In this document: piece by piece, positions 36,149-44,822 of the stretch
Layout of the letters: each line of letters starts with the position of its first letter
How positions within the stretch are numbered: the first letter of the stretch is position 1
Assembly (NCBI GenBank): GCA_050013915.1
Contig: JBEKEI010000011.1
Coordinates: 1 to 64,000, forward strand
Direction of reading: 5' to 3'
Origin: Roseiarcus sp050013915
Lineage (GTDB): Bacteria > Pseudomonadota > Alphaproteobacteria > Rhizobiales > Beijerinckiaceae
Length of the DNA stretch: 64,000 nt
The notes under the pieces: model-generated
Told to the model about the DNA's origin: nothing
Databases searched by the model: none
The model's input: only the letters and a program-made list of their open reading frames with translations
Position numbers and translations under genes: made by a program

Positions 36149-37468
36149 CTAGTTGTAGGGAACGAGCTTGGCCTCGATCGGCACGTTCGGATCGGTCGCA
36201 TGCTCGGTCACAACGTAGTCGAGCTTGAACTTGGAGCCCGCCTTGGCCTTGACCCATTGCGCGCCGATGATCGGTCCGGGCGAAATGTTCGGGAATGGGC
36301 CCGACGTGAAGTCGACCTTGCCGGCCATTGTAACCGTGTTCAGCGAGCCGAGCGCCTTGGCGACCGCGGCCTTGTTCTTCGGGTCCGCGCTTCCCGCCAG
36401 CGCGGCGACGCCCGCGTCGATCAACGCCATGCTCGCGCCCAGTTGCTGCGTCCACTGCTTCCCCGAAGCCTTCTCGTAGCCATCGGCGAGTTCGGTCCCC
36501 GAAACGCCGGTCAGCGCGGACTTGTAGGGGAAAACCTTGTGCCAGTAACACGCGCTGGTCAGATTGTAGCCGAGATTGCCGAGCGCATCGACCTGGCTCG
36601 GGAAGAGACCGGTCTTGGCGATCTGCGCGATCTTGACCATCTTCGTATAGCCCTGTTGCGCCGCCTGGCGCCAGAACGCGGCGAAATCGGGCGGGATCGG
36701 GAAAGTGTTGAAGATTTCGCATTTCTCGCTCTTGAACTTGGCGATCTGCGCGGAATAGTCGGTCGTGCCGTCCTCATAGGGGCCGGGATCGATGATCGTG
36801 AAGCCGGCCTTGGCGAGGCCGGGCGCGAGGTTTTCACGGATGGCGTTGCCGTCGGCGTCGTTGGGATAGAGTACACCGACCTTCTTGTTGGTCTCCAGGC
36901 TGTTCCACAGCGAGGTATAGGCCTTGAAGAACTCGCCCCCGCCGAACCCGAAGTGGTAGGACCATTTGAACGGCGAGGGCGCGCCCGGCTTGCCGCCGCG
37001 GCCGAAATACCAAGCCTCCCACGGCATCACCGTAGACAGGCAGGGCACTCCGGCCGCCTCGCAGGCGTCGGCGACCGGATTGATCGTCTCAGGTGTCGAG
37101 ACGGGCAGCATGAGGTCGACGCCATCGCTGTTGATCAGCGTCTTGGCGAGCTGGCTCGCGCGCGAGGGGTCCGATTGCGTGTCCCGGTCGAGGATCTCGA
37201 CCTGGTAGGTCTTGCCGCCGATCGCCAGGCCCTTTCCGAACGCCTTGCGCGCGAGTTCGAGCACATAGCCGTCGGTCTCGCCGAACCCGGCCAGCGCGCC
37301 CGTGCGCGGACTGATGAAGCCGATCCTGAGCACATTCTCGGCTCCCGCGGCGTAGCCGCCGCGCGCGCCGAGGCTGAGCGCGAGTCCGCCCGCGCCGGCG
37401 GCTGTCAGCAATTGTCGGCGCGACGGCCCCCTGCCCCGGCTCGCCGCTCGATCCAAACCATTCGTCAT
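36149..37468 (-). CDS. Periplasmic substrate-binding protein of the ABC importer
   Basis: A 439-residue protein with a Tat-type signal (SRRQLLTAAGAGGLALSLGA). Mature type I periplasmic binding fold: NVLRIGFISPRTGALAGFGETD, VDLMLPVSTPETINPVADACEAAGVP, KKVGVLYPNDADGNAIREN. The ATG at 37468 has GGGAGGG 9 bases upstream. Liv-type binding proteins take amino acids, but many also take amides, aromatic acids or other carboxylates, so the ligand is open. It is separated from the HAD gene by 217 bp. Confidence 0.9.
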   Translation of the reverse strand: MTNGLDRAASRGRGPSRRQLLTAAGAGGLALSLGARGGYAAGAENVLRIGFISPRTGALAGFGETDGYVLELARKAFGKGLAIGGKTYQVEILDRDTQSDPSRASQLAKTLINSDGVDLMLPVSTPETINPVADACEAAGVPCLSTVMPWEAWYFGRGGKPGAPSPFKWSYHFGFGGGEFFKAYTSLWNSLETNKKVGVLYPNDADGNAIRENLAPGLAKAGFTIIDPGPYEDGTTDYSAQIAKFKSEKCEIFNTFPIPPDFAAFWRQAAQQGYTKMVKIAQIAKTGLFPSQVDALGNLGYNLTSACYWHKVFPYKSALTGVSGTELADGYEKASGKQWTQQLGASMALIDAGVAALAGSADPKNKAAVAKALGSLNTVTMAGKVDFTSGPFPNISPGPIIGAQWVKAKAGSKFKLDYVVTEHATDPNVPIEAKLVPYN

Positions 37469-37685
37469 GTCTCGACCCTCCCTCTTCCACGTCATCGCGA
37501 CGGCGCCGCGTTGATCGGGGCGCCGTCGCGTGATTTCGCCTGCCAACCAAATCGGGGCGCTCGTGCGAGATTGCCGACGAACCTGGAGCGCCGCAAGTCG
37601 CGTTCGCAGCCCTGCGCCGAACAATCGGCGTGGCGAGGCGCGAATATTGCGTCAAATTCCCGCGCTGGTTCGTGGATCGCGCCCG

Positions 37686-38540
37686 TCATCGGAGAACTCC
37701 GACGATCCAGCCGAGCCCGTCCAGCACGATGTCCGGCCTTTCGGCTGCGACGGCGCGTTCGAACGCCGCGTTGTCCGCCAGTCCGGTCGTCACCGCGATC
37801 GCCGCCGCGCCGGCCGTCCGCGCCATCCGCATTTCGAGCGCCGGATCGTCGCCAATCACGATCGTCTCGCCGGCGGCCGATCGTGGGACGCCCATCTGGC
37901 GCAGCGCGCAGGCGATCGCGACGCGCGACGGCTTGCCCAACACCCGCGCCTTCCTTCCGGTGAGGGCGCCGATCATCCTGTTGATCGCGAAGCTGACGCC
38001 GATCGCACGACCGCCGCGCACCGCGTAGAATGGCACATTCGACGCGGTCGTCAGCGCTGCGCCCGCCCAGACGTCGCGGCACGCGGCCTCGAGGTCGGCG
38101 AACGCGAACCCCTGGTGCCAGCCGGTGAACACCGCCTCCACGTTCGACGCCGTCTCGGACGGGCCGACGACGTCGAGGCCAGCCTCGCGCAGCGGCTCCT
38201 GGGCGCCGGTGGTCCCGAGCACGCGCACCCGCCGGACGCCGCGCGCCACGAACCAGTCGGCGGCGGAGGTCGCGGGCGTCATCATCTCGGAATCGGCGAT
38301 TTCGAGGCCCGCCTGCCGGAGATTGGCGGCGTAAGTCCGCGGCGTCTTGGCGGTGCCGTTGGTGAAGACGCGCAAGGGGATCGCTCGCTTCCTCAGCAGC
38401 GCCAGCAGCTCGAGCGCGCCGGGCAGCGGCTCGAATCCGCGCCCGTCCGCGGCGCCGAGCACGAGCGTCCCGTCCATGTCGAAGATAGCGGCGCGCGCCC
38501 TGGCCACCCGCTCGGCGAACGCATCGAGGGCGCTGGTCAA
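37686..38540 (-). CDS. HAD-superfamily hydrolase, NagD/TIGR01459-like
   Basis: A 284-residue protein. Motif I FDMDGTLVLG, motif II RVFTNGTAKT, motif III lysine in VLGKPSRVAI, motif IV IVIGDDPALEMRMARTAGA. These are the residues for a phosphoaspartyl phosphatase of the class IIA cap type. Its ATG overlaps the carboxyltransferase stop. Its place in the carboxylase operon suggests it acts on a phosphorylated intermediate or product of the pathway. Confidence 0.85.
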   Translation of the reverse strand: MTSALDAFAERVARARAAIFDMDGTLVLGAADGRGFEPLPGALELLALLRKRAIPLRVFTNGTAKTPRTYAANLRQAGLEIADSEMMTPATSAADWFVARGVRRVRVLGTTGAQEPLREAGLDVVGPSETASNVEAVFTGWHQGFAFADLEAACRDVWAGAALTTASNVPFYAVRGGRAIGVSFAINRMIGALTGRKARVLGKPSRVAIACALRQMGVPRSAAGETIVIGDDPALEMRMARTAGAAAIAVTTGLADNAAFERAVAAERPDIVLDGLGWIVGVLR

Positions 38541-40009
38541 GCGCCGGCTCGCGAATGCAGCGCGATCCGGAAGCCGGGCCGTTCGACGACGATATCGCGC
38601 GCCGCCGGGCGCTCGGCGAGCTTCCTCAGCAGCGCGAGCACCGGCGAAATCTCGGGCGTGTAGCCGCTCCGCCCGCTGCCCGCGGCGAGCATGGCGTCGA
38701 CCTGCTCGCCCGGCATGACCGCGCGCAGCAGGAACTCCTCCTCGTCCATCGTCGCGCCGAAGCGGCGGCGCAGGTCCGCCAGCGCGGGAAAATCGTCCTC
38801 GCGCTCGAGTTCGCGCGCGCGCGGCCGATCGAGGATCGCGGCCTCGACCGCGGGATCGACGGGCCGGGTCGGTCTGCCGAACTTGCCCATGACGTAGCGC
38901 ATCACCTGGTCGGAAACCTGTGCATAGCGGCGCGCGCCGACGACGTTGAACAGCGCCTGCGTGCAGACCATCTGCGGGAACGGCGTCACCATGATCGGCT
39001 CGCCGAGATCGCGTCTGACCTGGACCGTCTCGGCGATCACTTCGGGCAGCCGGCTCTCGAGTTTCAACTCGGCGAGCTGGCGGACCATCGTCGTCATCAC
39101 GCCGCCGGCGATCTGATGCCCGAGAAAGCTGGCGTCGAAGCTCTGCGGCCGGCCCGGCGGCAATCCCTCCGCAGCCGCGAGCCGCCGCCAGTAGTCGCCG
39201 ACCTTGCCGAGCATCGCGTCATCGATCGGAACCGCATGGCCGAGCGCGCGAAGATTGGCGACCATCCGCTCGGCTTCGGGCAGCGACGTGCCCTCGCCGG
39301 CCGGCCCGATCCCGACATGGACGGCGGACGCGCCTTCCTCGGCGCCGGCGAGACTCGACAGCGCGCCGTAGCCGATCGTGCAATGGACGTGCATTTCGAG
39401 CCGCTTGGCGCCGATCGTCGCCTTTACCGCGCGCGCGAGCGTGCGCGCGCGGTCGGGGCTCATCAGGCCCGAGGGATCCTTCAGGTAGAAGAGGTCGATG
39501 TCGGGACTGGCGGCGAGTCGCCGCGCATAGGCAGCATAGAACGCGTCGTCGTGGATGTCTGAGAGCGTGAAGGTGAGCGCGGCCATCACCTCGGCGTCGC
39601 CTTCCTCCTTGATGATCCGCGCCGCCGCCAGGACGGCCTCCACGTCGTGCATCGGTTCGAGCACGCTGAACCGCCTGACGCCGTTGACCTGCAGGCGTCG
39701 ATAGACGAGTCGCATGAAGTCGGGATCGGCCTGCTGCCAGGCGATGAAGCGCAGTCCCGTGGTGATGAACTGCAGCGGCGTGCGCGGCATCGCCGCGCGC
39801 ATGCGCCGGATTCGCTCCCAGGGGTTGTTGCGGAAATACCGTACGGCGACCGCCATATGGCTCGACGAGGTGAAATCGATCGCGCGAAAGCCGACCCGGT
39901 CAAGCGCGCCGGCGATCTCCAGCATATGATGGGTGCCGAGGCCGGTCGCGCCCCACAGGCTCTGGTTGCCGTCGCGCATCGAGACGTCGACGACGCCGAT
40001 CTCAGCCAC
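38537..40009 (-). CDS. Carboxyltransferase subunit (OadA/PycB-like) of a biotin-dependent carboxylase
   Basis: A 490-residue TIM-barrel enzyme starting at a GTG at 40009, 8 bp inside the biotin carboxylase gene. The metal and substrate blocks are VVDVSMRDGNQSLWG, the lysine block LFYLKDPSGLMSP and the metal pair MHVHCTIG (HxH). Oxaloacetate decarboxylase and pyruvate carboxylase normally read KDMAG and HxHxTxG; the differences mean the 2-oxo acid substrate may differ. A C-terminal conserved region follows (GEPIMVTPFPQMVCTQALFNVV). Biotin is not on this chain. Confidence 0.85.
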   Translation of the reverse strand: MAEIGVVDVSMRDGNQSLWGATGLGTHHMLEIAGALDRVGFRAIDFTSSSHMAVAVRYFRNNPWERIRRMRAAMPRTPLQFITTGLRFIAWQQADPDFMRLVYRRLQVNGVRRFSVLEPMHDVEAVLAAARIIKEEGDAEVMAALTFTLSDIHDDAFYAAYARRLAASPDIDLFYLKDPSGLMSPDRARTLARAVKATIGAKRLEMHVHCTIGYGALSSLAGAEEGASAVHVGIGPAGEGTSLPEAERMVANLRALGHAVPIDDAMLGKVGDYWRRLAAAEGLPPGRPQSFDASFLGHQIAGGVMTTMVRQLAELKLESRLPEVIAETVQVRRDLGEPIMVTPFPQMVCTQALFNVVGARRYAQVSDQVMRYVMGKFGRPTRPVDPAVEAAILDRPRARELEREDDFPALADLRRRFGATMDEEEFLLRAVMPGEQVDAMLAAGSGRSGYTPEISPVLALLRKLAERPAARDIVVERPGFRIALHSRAGA

Positions 40010-41339
40010 GGTCCATACCCTCGAAGAAGCCTGTGTCGACGCCGCCGGCGATGAAGCGCGGGTCCGCCGCGATGCGTCGATGCAGACCGACCGTGCTGGC
40101 GACGCCGCCAATCTCGGTCGCGACGAGCGCCGCGCTCAGCCGGGCTACCGCTTCTTCGCGCGTCGCGCCCAGGACGATCAGCTTGCCAAGGAGCGAATCA
40201 TAGTAGGGTGGAACATTCGAGCCGACGCCTATGTGGGTGTCCACCCGGATTCCAGGTCCCGCGGGCCATTGGGCGGCGACGACCCGCCCCGGCGATGGGC
40301 GAAAATCGTCGCGCCAGTCCTCGGCGTTGATGCGAACCTCGATCGCGTGGCCGCTGCAGGCGGCCAGATCCTGGGCGATCGAGAGCCGCTGGCCGTCCGC
40401 GATCAGCAATTGCTGTTCGATCAGGTCGAGCCCGGTGACCGCCTCGGTGACCGGATGTTCGACCTGGATTCGCGCGTTCATCTCGAGAAAGTAGAATTCA
40501 TGCGATTCGGCGTCGACGAGGAATTCGACCGTGCCGGCGCCGCGATAGGCGAGATGGCGGGCGATGCGGACGGCGGCGTCGGCGATCGCGCGAAGTCTCG
40601 CCTCGGGAATGCCTGGCGCAGGCGCCTCCTCGACGAGCTTCTGGAAGCGCCGCTGTATCGAACAGTCGCGCGTTCCCAGCTGGATCGCCTCCCGGCCGTC
40701 GCCGAGCACCTGGACCTCGACGTGCCGGCCGCGACCGATATAGCGCTCGACATAGATGCGCGGATCGCCGAACGCCGCGCGCGCCTCTGCCATGGCGAGA
40801 TCGATCCGCGAATCGAGCTCGTCAGACCGGTCGACGCGTTTCATGCCGCGACCGCCGCCGCCGGAAACCGCCTTCAGCAGGAGCGGAAATCCGGTCCTCG
40901 CGGCCTGCGCGGCGGCGGCTTCCTTGGTCTCGGCCTCCCCGCCCGGGACGACCGGCAGGCCGGCCGCGACGGCGATCCGGCGCGCCATCAATTTGTCGCC
41001 CATAGCGTCGAGGCTCGACGGATCCGGGCCGACGAAGACGATCCCCGCCGCGATCGCGGCGCGCGCAAATCCGGCGTTTTCCGAGAGAAAGCCATAGCCG
41101 GGATGGATCGCGTCGGCGCGCGCGGCCCGCGCGGCGGCCACCGTGCGTTCGATCGACAGATAGCTCAGCGCCGGCGGCGCGGGGCCGACGATCGCGACCT
41201 CGTCGGCGATGAGCGCCGGAGCCGAGTCCCGATCGGCCTCGGATGCGCCGAGGATCGTCGTCATGCCGAGTCGGCGCGCGGTGCGGATGATGCGCTGCGC
41301 GATCTCGCCCCGGTTGGCGACGAACAGGCGGCGGATCAT
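40002..41339 (-). CDS. Biotin carboxylase subunit
   Basis: A 445-residue AccC-type ATP-grasp protein. RLFVANRGEIAQRIIRTARRLGM, YGFLSENAGFA, LLKAVSGGGGRGMKRV, EFYFLEMNARIQVEHPVTEAVTGLDL and the catalytic arginine region are intact. It carboxylates biotin on the separate carrier using ATP and bicarbonate. The ATG at 41339 overlaps the carrier stop (4 bp). Confidence 0.92.
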   Translation of the reverse strand: MIRRLFVANRGEIAQRIIRTARRLGMTTILGASEADRDSAPALIADEVAIVGPAPPALSYLSIERTVAAARAARADAIHPGYGFLSENAGFARAAIAAGIVFVGPDPSSLDAMGDKLMARRIAVAAGLPVVPGGEAETKEAAAAQAARTGFPLLLKAVSGGGGRGMKRVDRSDELDSRIDLAMAEARAAFGDPRIYVERYIGRGRHVEVQVLGDGREAIQLGTRDCSIQRRFQKLVEEAPAPGIPEARLRAIADAAVRIARHLAYRGAGTVEFLVDAESHEFYFLEMNARIQVEHPVTEAVTGLDLIEQQLLIADGQRLSIAQDLAACSGHAIEVRINAEDWRDDFRPSPGRVVAAQWPAGPGIRVDTHIGVGSNVPPYYDSLLGKLIVLGATREEAVARLSAALVATEIGGVASTVGLHRRIAADPRFIAGGVDTGFFEGMDRG

Positions 41340-41797
41340 GCCGCGTCCAGCCTGATCCAGATCAGAACCGCCTCGGCGTCGACCGAGCCGCCGTTCGGGG
41401 CGACGATTTCTTCGACCGCGCCCGAACAGCCGGCCGGGACCGAGGTCATCAGCTTCATGGTCTCGATGATGCCGACGACCGTGTCGGGCGCGACGCGGTC
41501 GCCGACCTCGACGAACGGCGGGGCGCCCGGTTGCGGCGCCCGGTAGAAGACGCCCGGCAGCGGCGGCCGGATCGCCAGCGCGCCCGGGGGGCCGACCTCG
41601 GCGGCGCGGCCCTCGGGCGCGGGCGCGGCGACCGGGGCCGCCCCTTGCCACGAGACCTCCTGCGACCAGCCCTCGCCGGCTCGGCTGACCCGCAGCGTGA
41701 AGCGACCGGTCGTGATGTCGAGGCGGTCGTAGGCGGACTTGTCGAGGATCGTCACGATCTCGGCGACATCCTCGCTCGTGATCGGGATTTCCGTCAT
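41336..41797 (-). CDS. Biotin carboxyl carrier protein
   Basis: A 153-residue AccB-like protein. An N-terminal helical docking segment (SEDVAEIVTILDKSAYDRLDI) and a proline/alanine linker precede the biotinyl domain PLPGVFYRAPQPGAPPFVEVGD. The attachment site is ETMKLMTSV, with Thr in place of the usual Ala of EAMKM, as in a known subset. Its ATG overlaps the stop of the Tm-1-like gene. Confidence 0.9.
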   Translation of the reverse strand: MTEIPITSEDVAEIVTILDKSAYDRLDITTGRFTLRVSRAGEGWSQEVSWQGAAPVAAPAPEGRAAEVGPPGALAIRPPLPGVFYRAPQPGAPPFVEVGDRVAPDTVVGIIETMKLMTSVPAGCSGAVEEIVAPNGGSVDAEAVLIWIRLDAA

Positions 41798-43023
41798 GCC
41801 GCCGCCTTTCCCTTCGTCATCTCGCGGACGCCGTCGGCGAGCGCGCTCGCGAATTCCGCATCGTTGATGTGGCAGTCGAACTGACGAACCTCGACATGGG
41901 CCGGCATCGTGCGCGCGACATAGTCGGCGAGGCGCGGCGGCAGCGACGGCTCGTACAGATGGCCTTCGGGGCTGTCGTGATGGGAGAAGCCGCGCAGAGG
42001 AATGTAGAAGCGCACCGGGCCGGCCGCGTCGCGCACGATCCCGGCGACGTGATCGGCGAGCCGCTGGAGATCGGCCTCGTTGGTCCGCACCGCGGTGAGC
42101 GCCGCGTTGTGGATGTGAAACGGCCGTCCGCCGAACGGGTCGTCGCCCACCGCCATCGGCGAGGGCATGATGTAGAAGTCGGTGTTGCCGGGCGCGAAAA
42201 TCGTCGGGATTCCGCGCGCGATGCCCGCGGTCGCGCGGTCGGGGCCGGCCGTGCAGATTCCGTTGTGGAGGTGGTCGTTGATCTCGACGAGCGACATGTC
42301 GACGATCGCGGCGACGTCGCGCTCGGCGGCGATCGAATCGAGGGTCTTGCCGCCGTTCCCGGTCGTGTGGAACGCCATGACTTCGTAACCGTCCGCCTCG
42401 AGGCTCTCGCGCAGCGCGCGCATGCCGCGCTCGGTCGTCCCCAGAGTGCTGATCAGCACGAGCGGACGCCCGTCCGCGCGGGTCGGACGATACGCATGGG
42501 CCATTCCGGCCATGGCGGCGGCGCCGTTGCGGAAGACCTCGCGCGCGATGCTGTTGAGACCCGAGATGTCGCAGACCGCGTTGAGCATCGCAATGTCCTT
42601 CAGCCCGACGAACGGCGCGGTGAAGCCGGAGGCGAGCGTCGAGATCATCAGTTTCGGCAGGCCGTAGGGGAACGCGCGCATGACCGTCGTCCCGAGCGTG
42701 GTTCCCATCGAGCCGCCGATCGAAAGTATGCCGGCGAGGCCGAGCCGCTCGTGGGCGTCGAGCGCGAGCTTGATCGCGCCCTCGATCATCACCGCCTGGC
42801 ACTTTCCCTCGTGTCCGAGCGCGCGCACCTCCTCGATCGTCCTGCCGGCCGCGCCGGCGATCTCCTCGGGCGATATTTCCGCGCCGCCCAGAGTGCGCCG
42901 CACGCTGGCGTCGAGATGGACCACCTCGCAGTCGGCGGCTTCCAGCTGGTTGCGGAGGAAGCGACCCTCCTCTTCCTTGGTGTCCTGGGTGACAATCAGC
43001 AGAACCTTGGGTTTGCTTGCCAT
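41794..43023 (-). CDS. UPF0261/Tm-1-like ATP-binding domain protein
   Basis: A 409-residue protein that fits the UPF0261/Tm-1 family throughout: LIVTQDTKEEEGRFLRNQLEAADCEVVHLD, LSIGGSMGTTLGTTVMRAFPYGLPKLMISTLASG, GTTERGMRALRESLEADGYEVMAFHTTGNGGK and GNTDFYIMP. The tomato homologue Tm-1 binds a viral replicase; the bacterial enzymatic role is unknown. It is the first gene of the carboxylase-transporter run and overlaps the biotin carrier gene, which ties the family to a carboxylation pathway. Confidence 0.85.
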   Translation of the reverse strand: MASKPKVLLIVTQDTKEEEGRFLRNQLEAADCEVVHLDASVRRTLGGAEISPEEIAGAAGRTIEEVRALGHEGKCQAVMIEGAIKLALDAHERLGLAGILSIGGSMGTTLGTTVMRAFPYGLPKLMISTLASGFTAPFVGLKDIAMLNAVCDISGLNSIAREVFRNGAAAMAGMAHAYRPTRADGRPLVLISTLGTTERGMRALRESLEADGYEVMAFHTTGNGGKTLDSIAAERDVAAIVDMSLVEINDHLHNGICTAGPDRATAGIARGIPTIFAPGNTDFYIMPSPMAVGDDPFGGRPFHIHNAALTAVRTNEADLQRLADHVAGIVRDAAGPVRFYIPLRGFSHHDSPEGHLYEPSLPPRLADYVARTMPAHVEVRQFDCHINDAEFASALADGVREMTKGKAAA

Positions 43024-43167
43024 GATGAGAGTCCGACGTTCGAGCCTGCGAGCCCGCCAAGTGGGCGGCATCGGCGCCGACCCTAGCGGGAACGATCGGC
43101 GCCGACTTTCAGAGACGCGCAGCGGAGTTGAAAAATTCGGCAACGAGCGCGAACGCCGCCGCCGCAT

Positions 43168-44133
43168 TCAGCGACCATCCGATCCCCCGGAAGGGCGATC
43201 GGCGCCGTAGGTCCGGGGAGAAACGCCGTAGGCGTGATGGAAGCAGCGCGAGAAATAGCCGGAATCGTTGAAGCCGCAATCATAGGCGATCCGGGTGATC
43301 GAGGCGCGGCCGCGCTCGGCGCGCAATCGCTCGGCGGCGCGGCGCAGGCGGTTGTCGAGAATGAACGCGCTCGCTGTCGTCGACAGGCTCTCGAAGACCG
43401 ACTGGATCGAACGCGGACTGACGCGCAGCGCGCGCGCGATCGACGAGGTGCGCAGGTCCGCATCCAACAGATTGGCGCGCACATGCTCGAGGACCGCCCG
43501 ACGCAGTTCGGCGGAGGGACCGGCGCCGGCGCACTCGAACGATTGCCCGATCGCGCGCAGCGCCAGATCCAGCCCGACGCGGCCGACGCACTCTCGCCAG
43601 TCGGCGTCGTCGGCGAGGCAGGCGATCTGGCTCCAGGCCGCGCGGATGAAGGCGATCAGGAGCCGCGAAGCGTTCGCGTCGATTCCCCGCCCCGCGGCCT
43701 GGTCGAGATCGAAAGCGGGCTGGCGCAGCGCGATGTCGGACACCGGCAATTCAAAGACGAAGAGTTCATAGGGTGTGACGAAATCGACGCCGTATCCGCG
43801 GTCGGGATCGCAGAGGGCGGCGCCGCCCGCGCTGATCGTCGTCTCGCGCCCCCCTTGCCGGTTCACTCCCGTTCCCGCGACCTGAAGATGGAGAAAGGCC
43901 GATCCGGTCCTTTTGGGCGGCGCGTTCGTCGCCCAGCGTCTCACCCTCGACCGCTGCGCCCGAATCTTGACCAGCCCGATCCGGCCGATTTTGACGCCGG
44001 CCAGCTTGCCGTCGAATTCGGGCCCGTCCGCATCGACCGCGCAGCCGGGGAAGGTATCGCCGACGATCTCGTTCCAATCGTCCAACTTCGCGGCGCGCCG
44101 TACGGGCGCGGCGCTGCTTCCGACGCCAAGCAA
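43168..44133 (-). CDS. AraC-family regulator with AraC-binding-like N-terminal domain
   Basis: A 321-residue protein. The C-terminal double helix-turn-helix includes LRTSSIARALRVSPRSIQSVFESL and RASITRIAYDCGFNDSGYFSRCFHHAYGVSPRTY. The N-terminal cupin-like sensing domain is of the type found in FeaR-like activators (AKLDDWNEIVGDTF...). I chose a TTG at 44133, with GGGAGG 5 bases before it, over distant in-frame starts that run into the nickel permease remnant. It lies 145 bp upstream of the UPF0261 gene on the same strand and probably controls that operon. Confidence 0.82.
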   Translation of the reverse strand: MLGVGSSAAPVRRAAKLDDWNEIVGDTFPGCAVDADGPEFDGKLAGVKIGRIGLVKIRAQRSRVRRWATNAPPKRTGSAFLHLQVAGTGVNRQGGRETTISAGGAALCDPDRGYGVDFVTPYELFVFELPVSDIALRQPAFDLDQAAGRGIDANASRLLIAFIRAAWSQIACLADDADWRECVGRVGLDLALRAIGQSFECAGAGPSAELRRAVLEHVRANLLDADLRTSSIARALRVSPRSIQSVFESLSTTASAFILDNRLRRAAERLRAERGRASITRIAYDCGFNDSGYFSRCFHHAYGVSPRTYGADRPSGGSDGR

Positions 44134-44305
44134 TCCTGCCTCCCGATCGCGGATCTCGTCACGCCGTTTCGGCGCTGCGCCCGCACCCAAAGACGCTAAC
44201 ACCGGGGAAATTTTGGCGCAACGCCGCGCGCGCCCGATGCAAAGCTGATCGGCCACAGCCGCCAATCCGCATCGCGAGCTCCACCCCAATCCCCGCATGA
44301 ACGGC

Positions 44306-44530
44306 ATCGGGCCTGGGCGGCGGAGGCCTCGATCTTGTCATAGCCGTTGAGGCGGTGGACAACTAGGAAATCAGCCAGGCGGCGATGAAAACGCCGACGA
44401 TCTCATACAGCCGAGCATGCCGAAATCGTCGTTCAACGATCCGATTGCGCCCCGGAACCCGCCGCCGTCGGTCAGGCCGGCGAATTCGTCGGACATGCCG
44501 ATCGTGACCCGCTCAATGCCCTCGCCGTCC
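44306..44530 (-). pseudogene. 3' remnant of a NiCoT (HoxN/NixA-type) nickel/cobalt permease
   Basis: Three frames together spell the last part of a NiCoT permease: GGGFRGAIGSLNDDFGMLG in one frame, LYEIVGVFIAAWLIS in the next, and VHRLNGYDKIE in the third. Family members end with a similar LNDNFGxLG...GxFxxSWxxS...YRxxGYD pattern. The upstream membrane segments, including the HX4DH nickel signature, are not found. It therefore cannot be functional. It sits immediately left of the hydrogenase locus, on the opposite strand. Confidence 0.65.
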
Positions 44531-44822
44531 CGTTTCGCCTCGCGCGGGTGGGTGAAACTTCGACCAGTTTTTCATAGCTGTCGGGCAGCGGCAAGAGCCC
44601 CCTCTGGCGCGCGTCCGGGGCGCCGCGGCCGGCGAATGCGCGGCACGGCGGAAAGGCTTCCGGTGATCGCGAATTTCCGCTACGCTGAGCGGTGGATCGC
44701 GGCTGGCCGGTCTCCGGAGAGCGATTTCAGCGCTCGGCCGCGCGGGCGGCGAAGGTCGCTCCGCGATCGGTTCGACGCCTGAACTCTGGAACTGTCGTTT
44801 CCTGATCGGCAAGCTGGATGGC

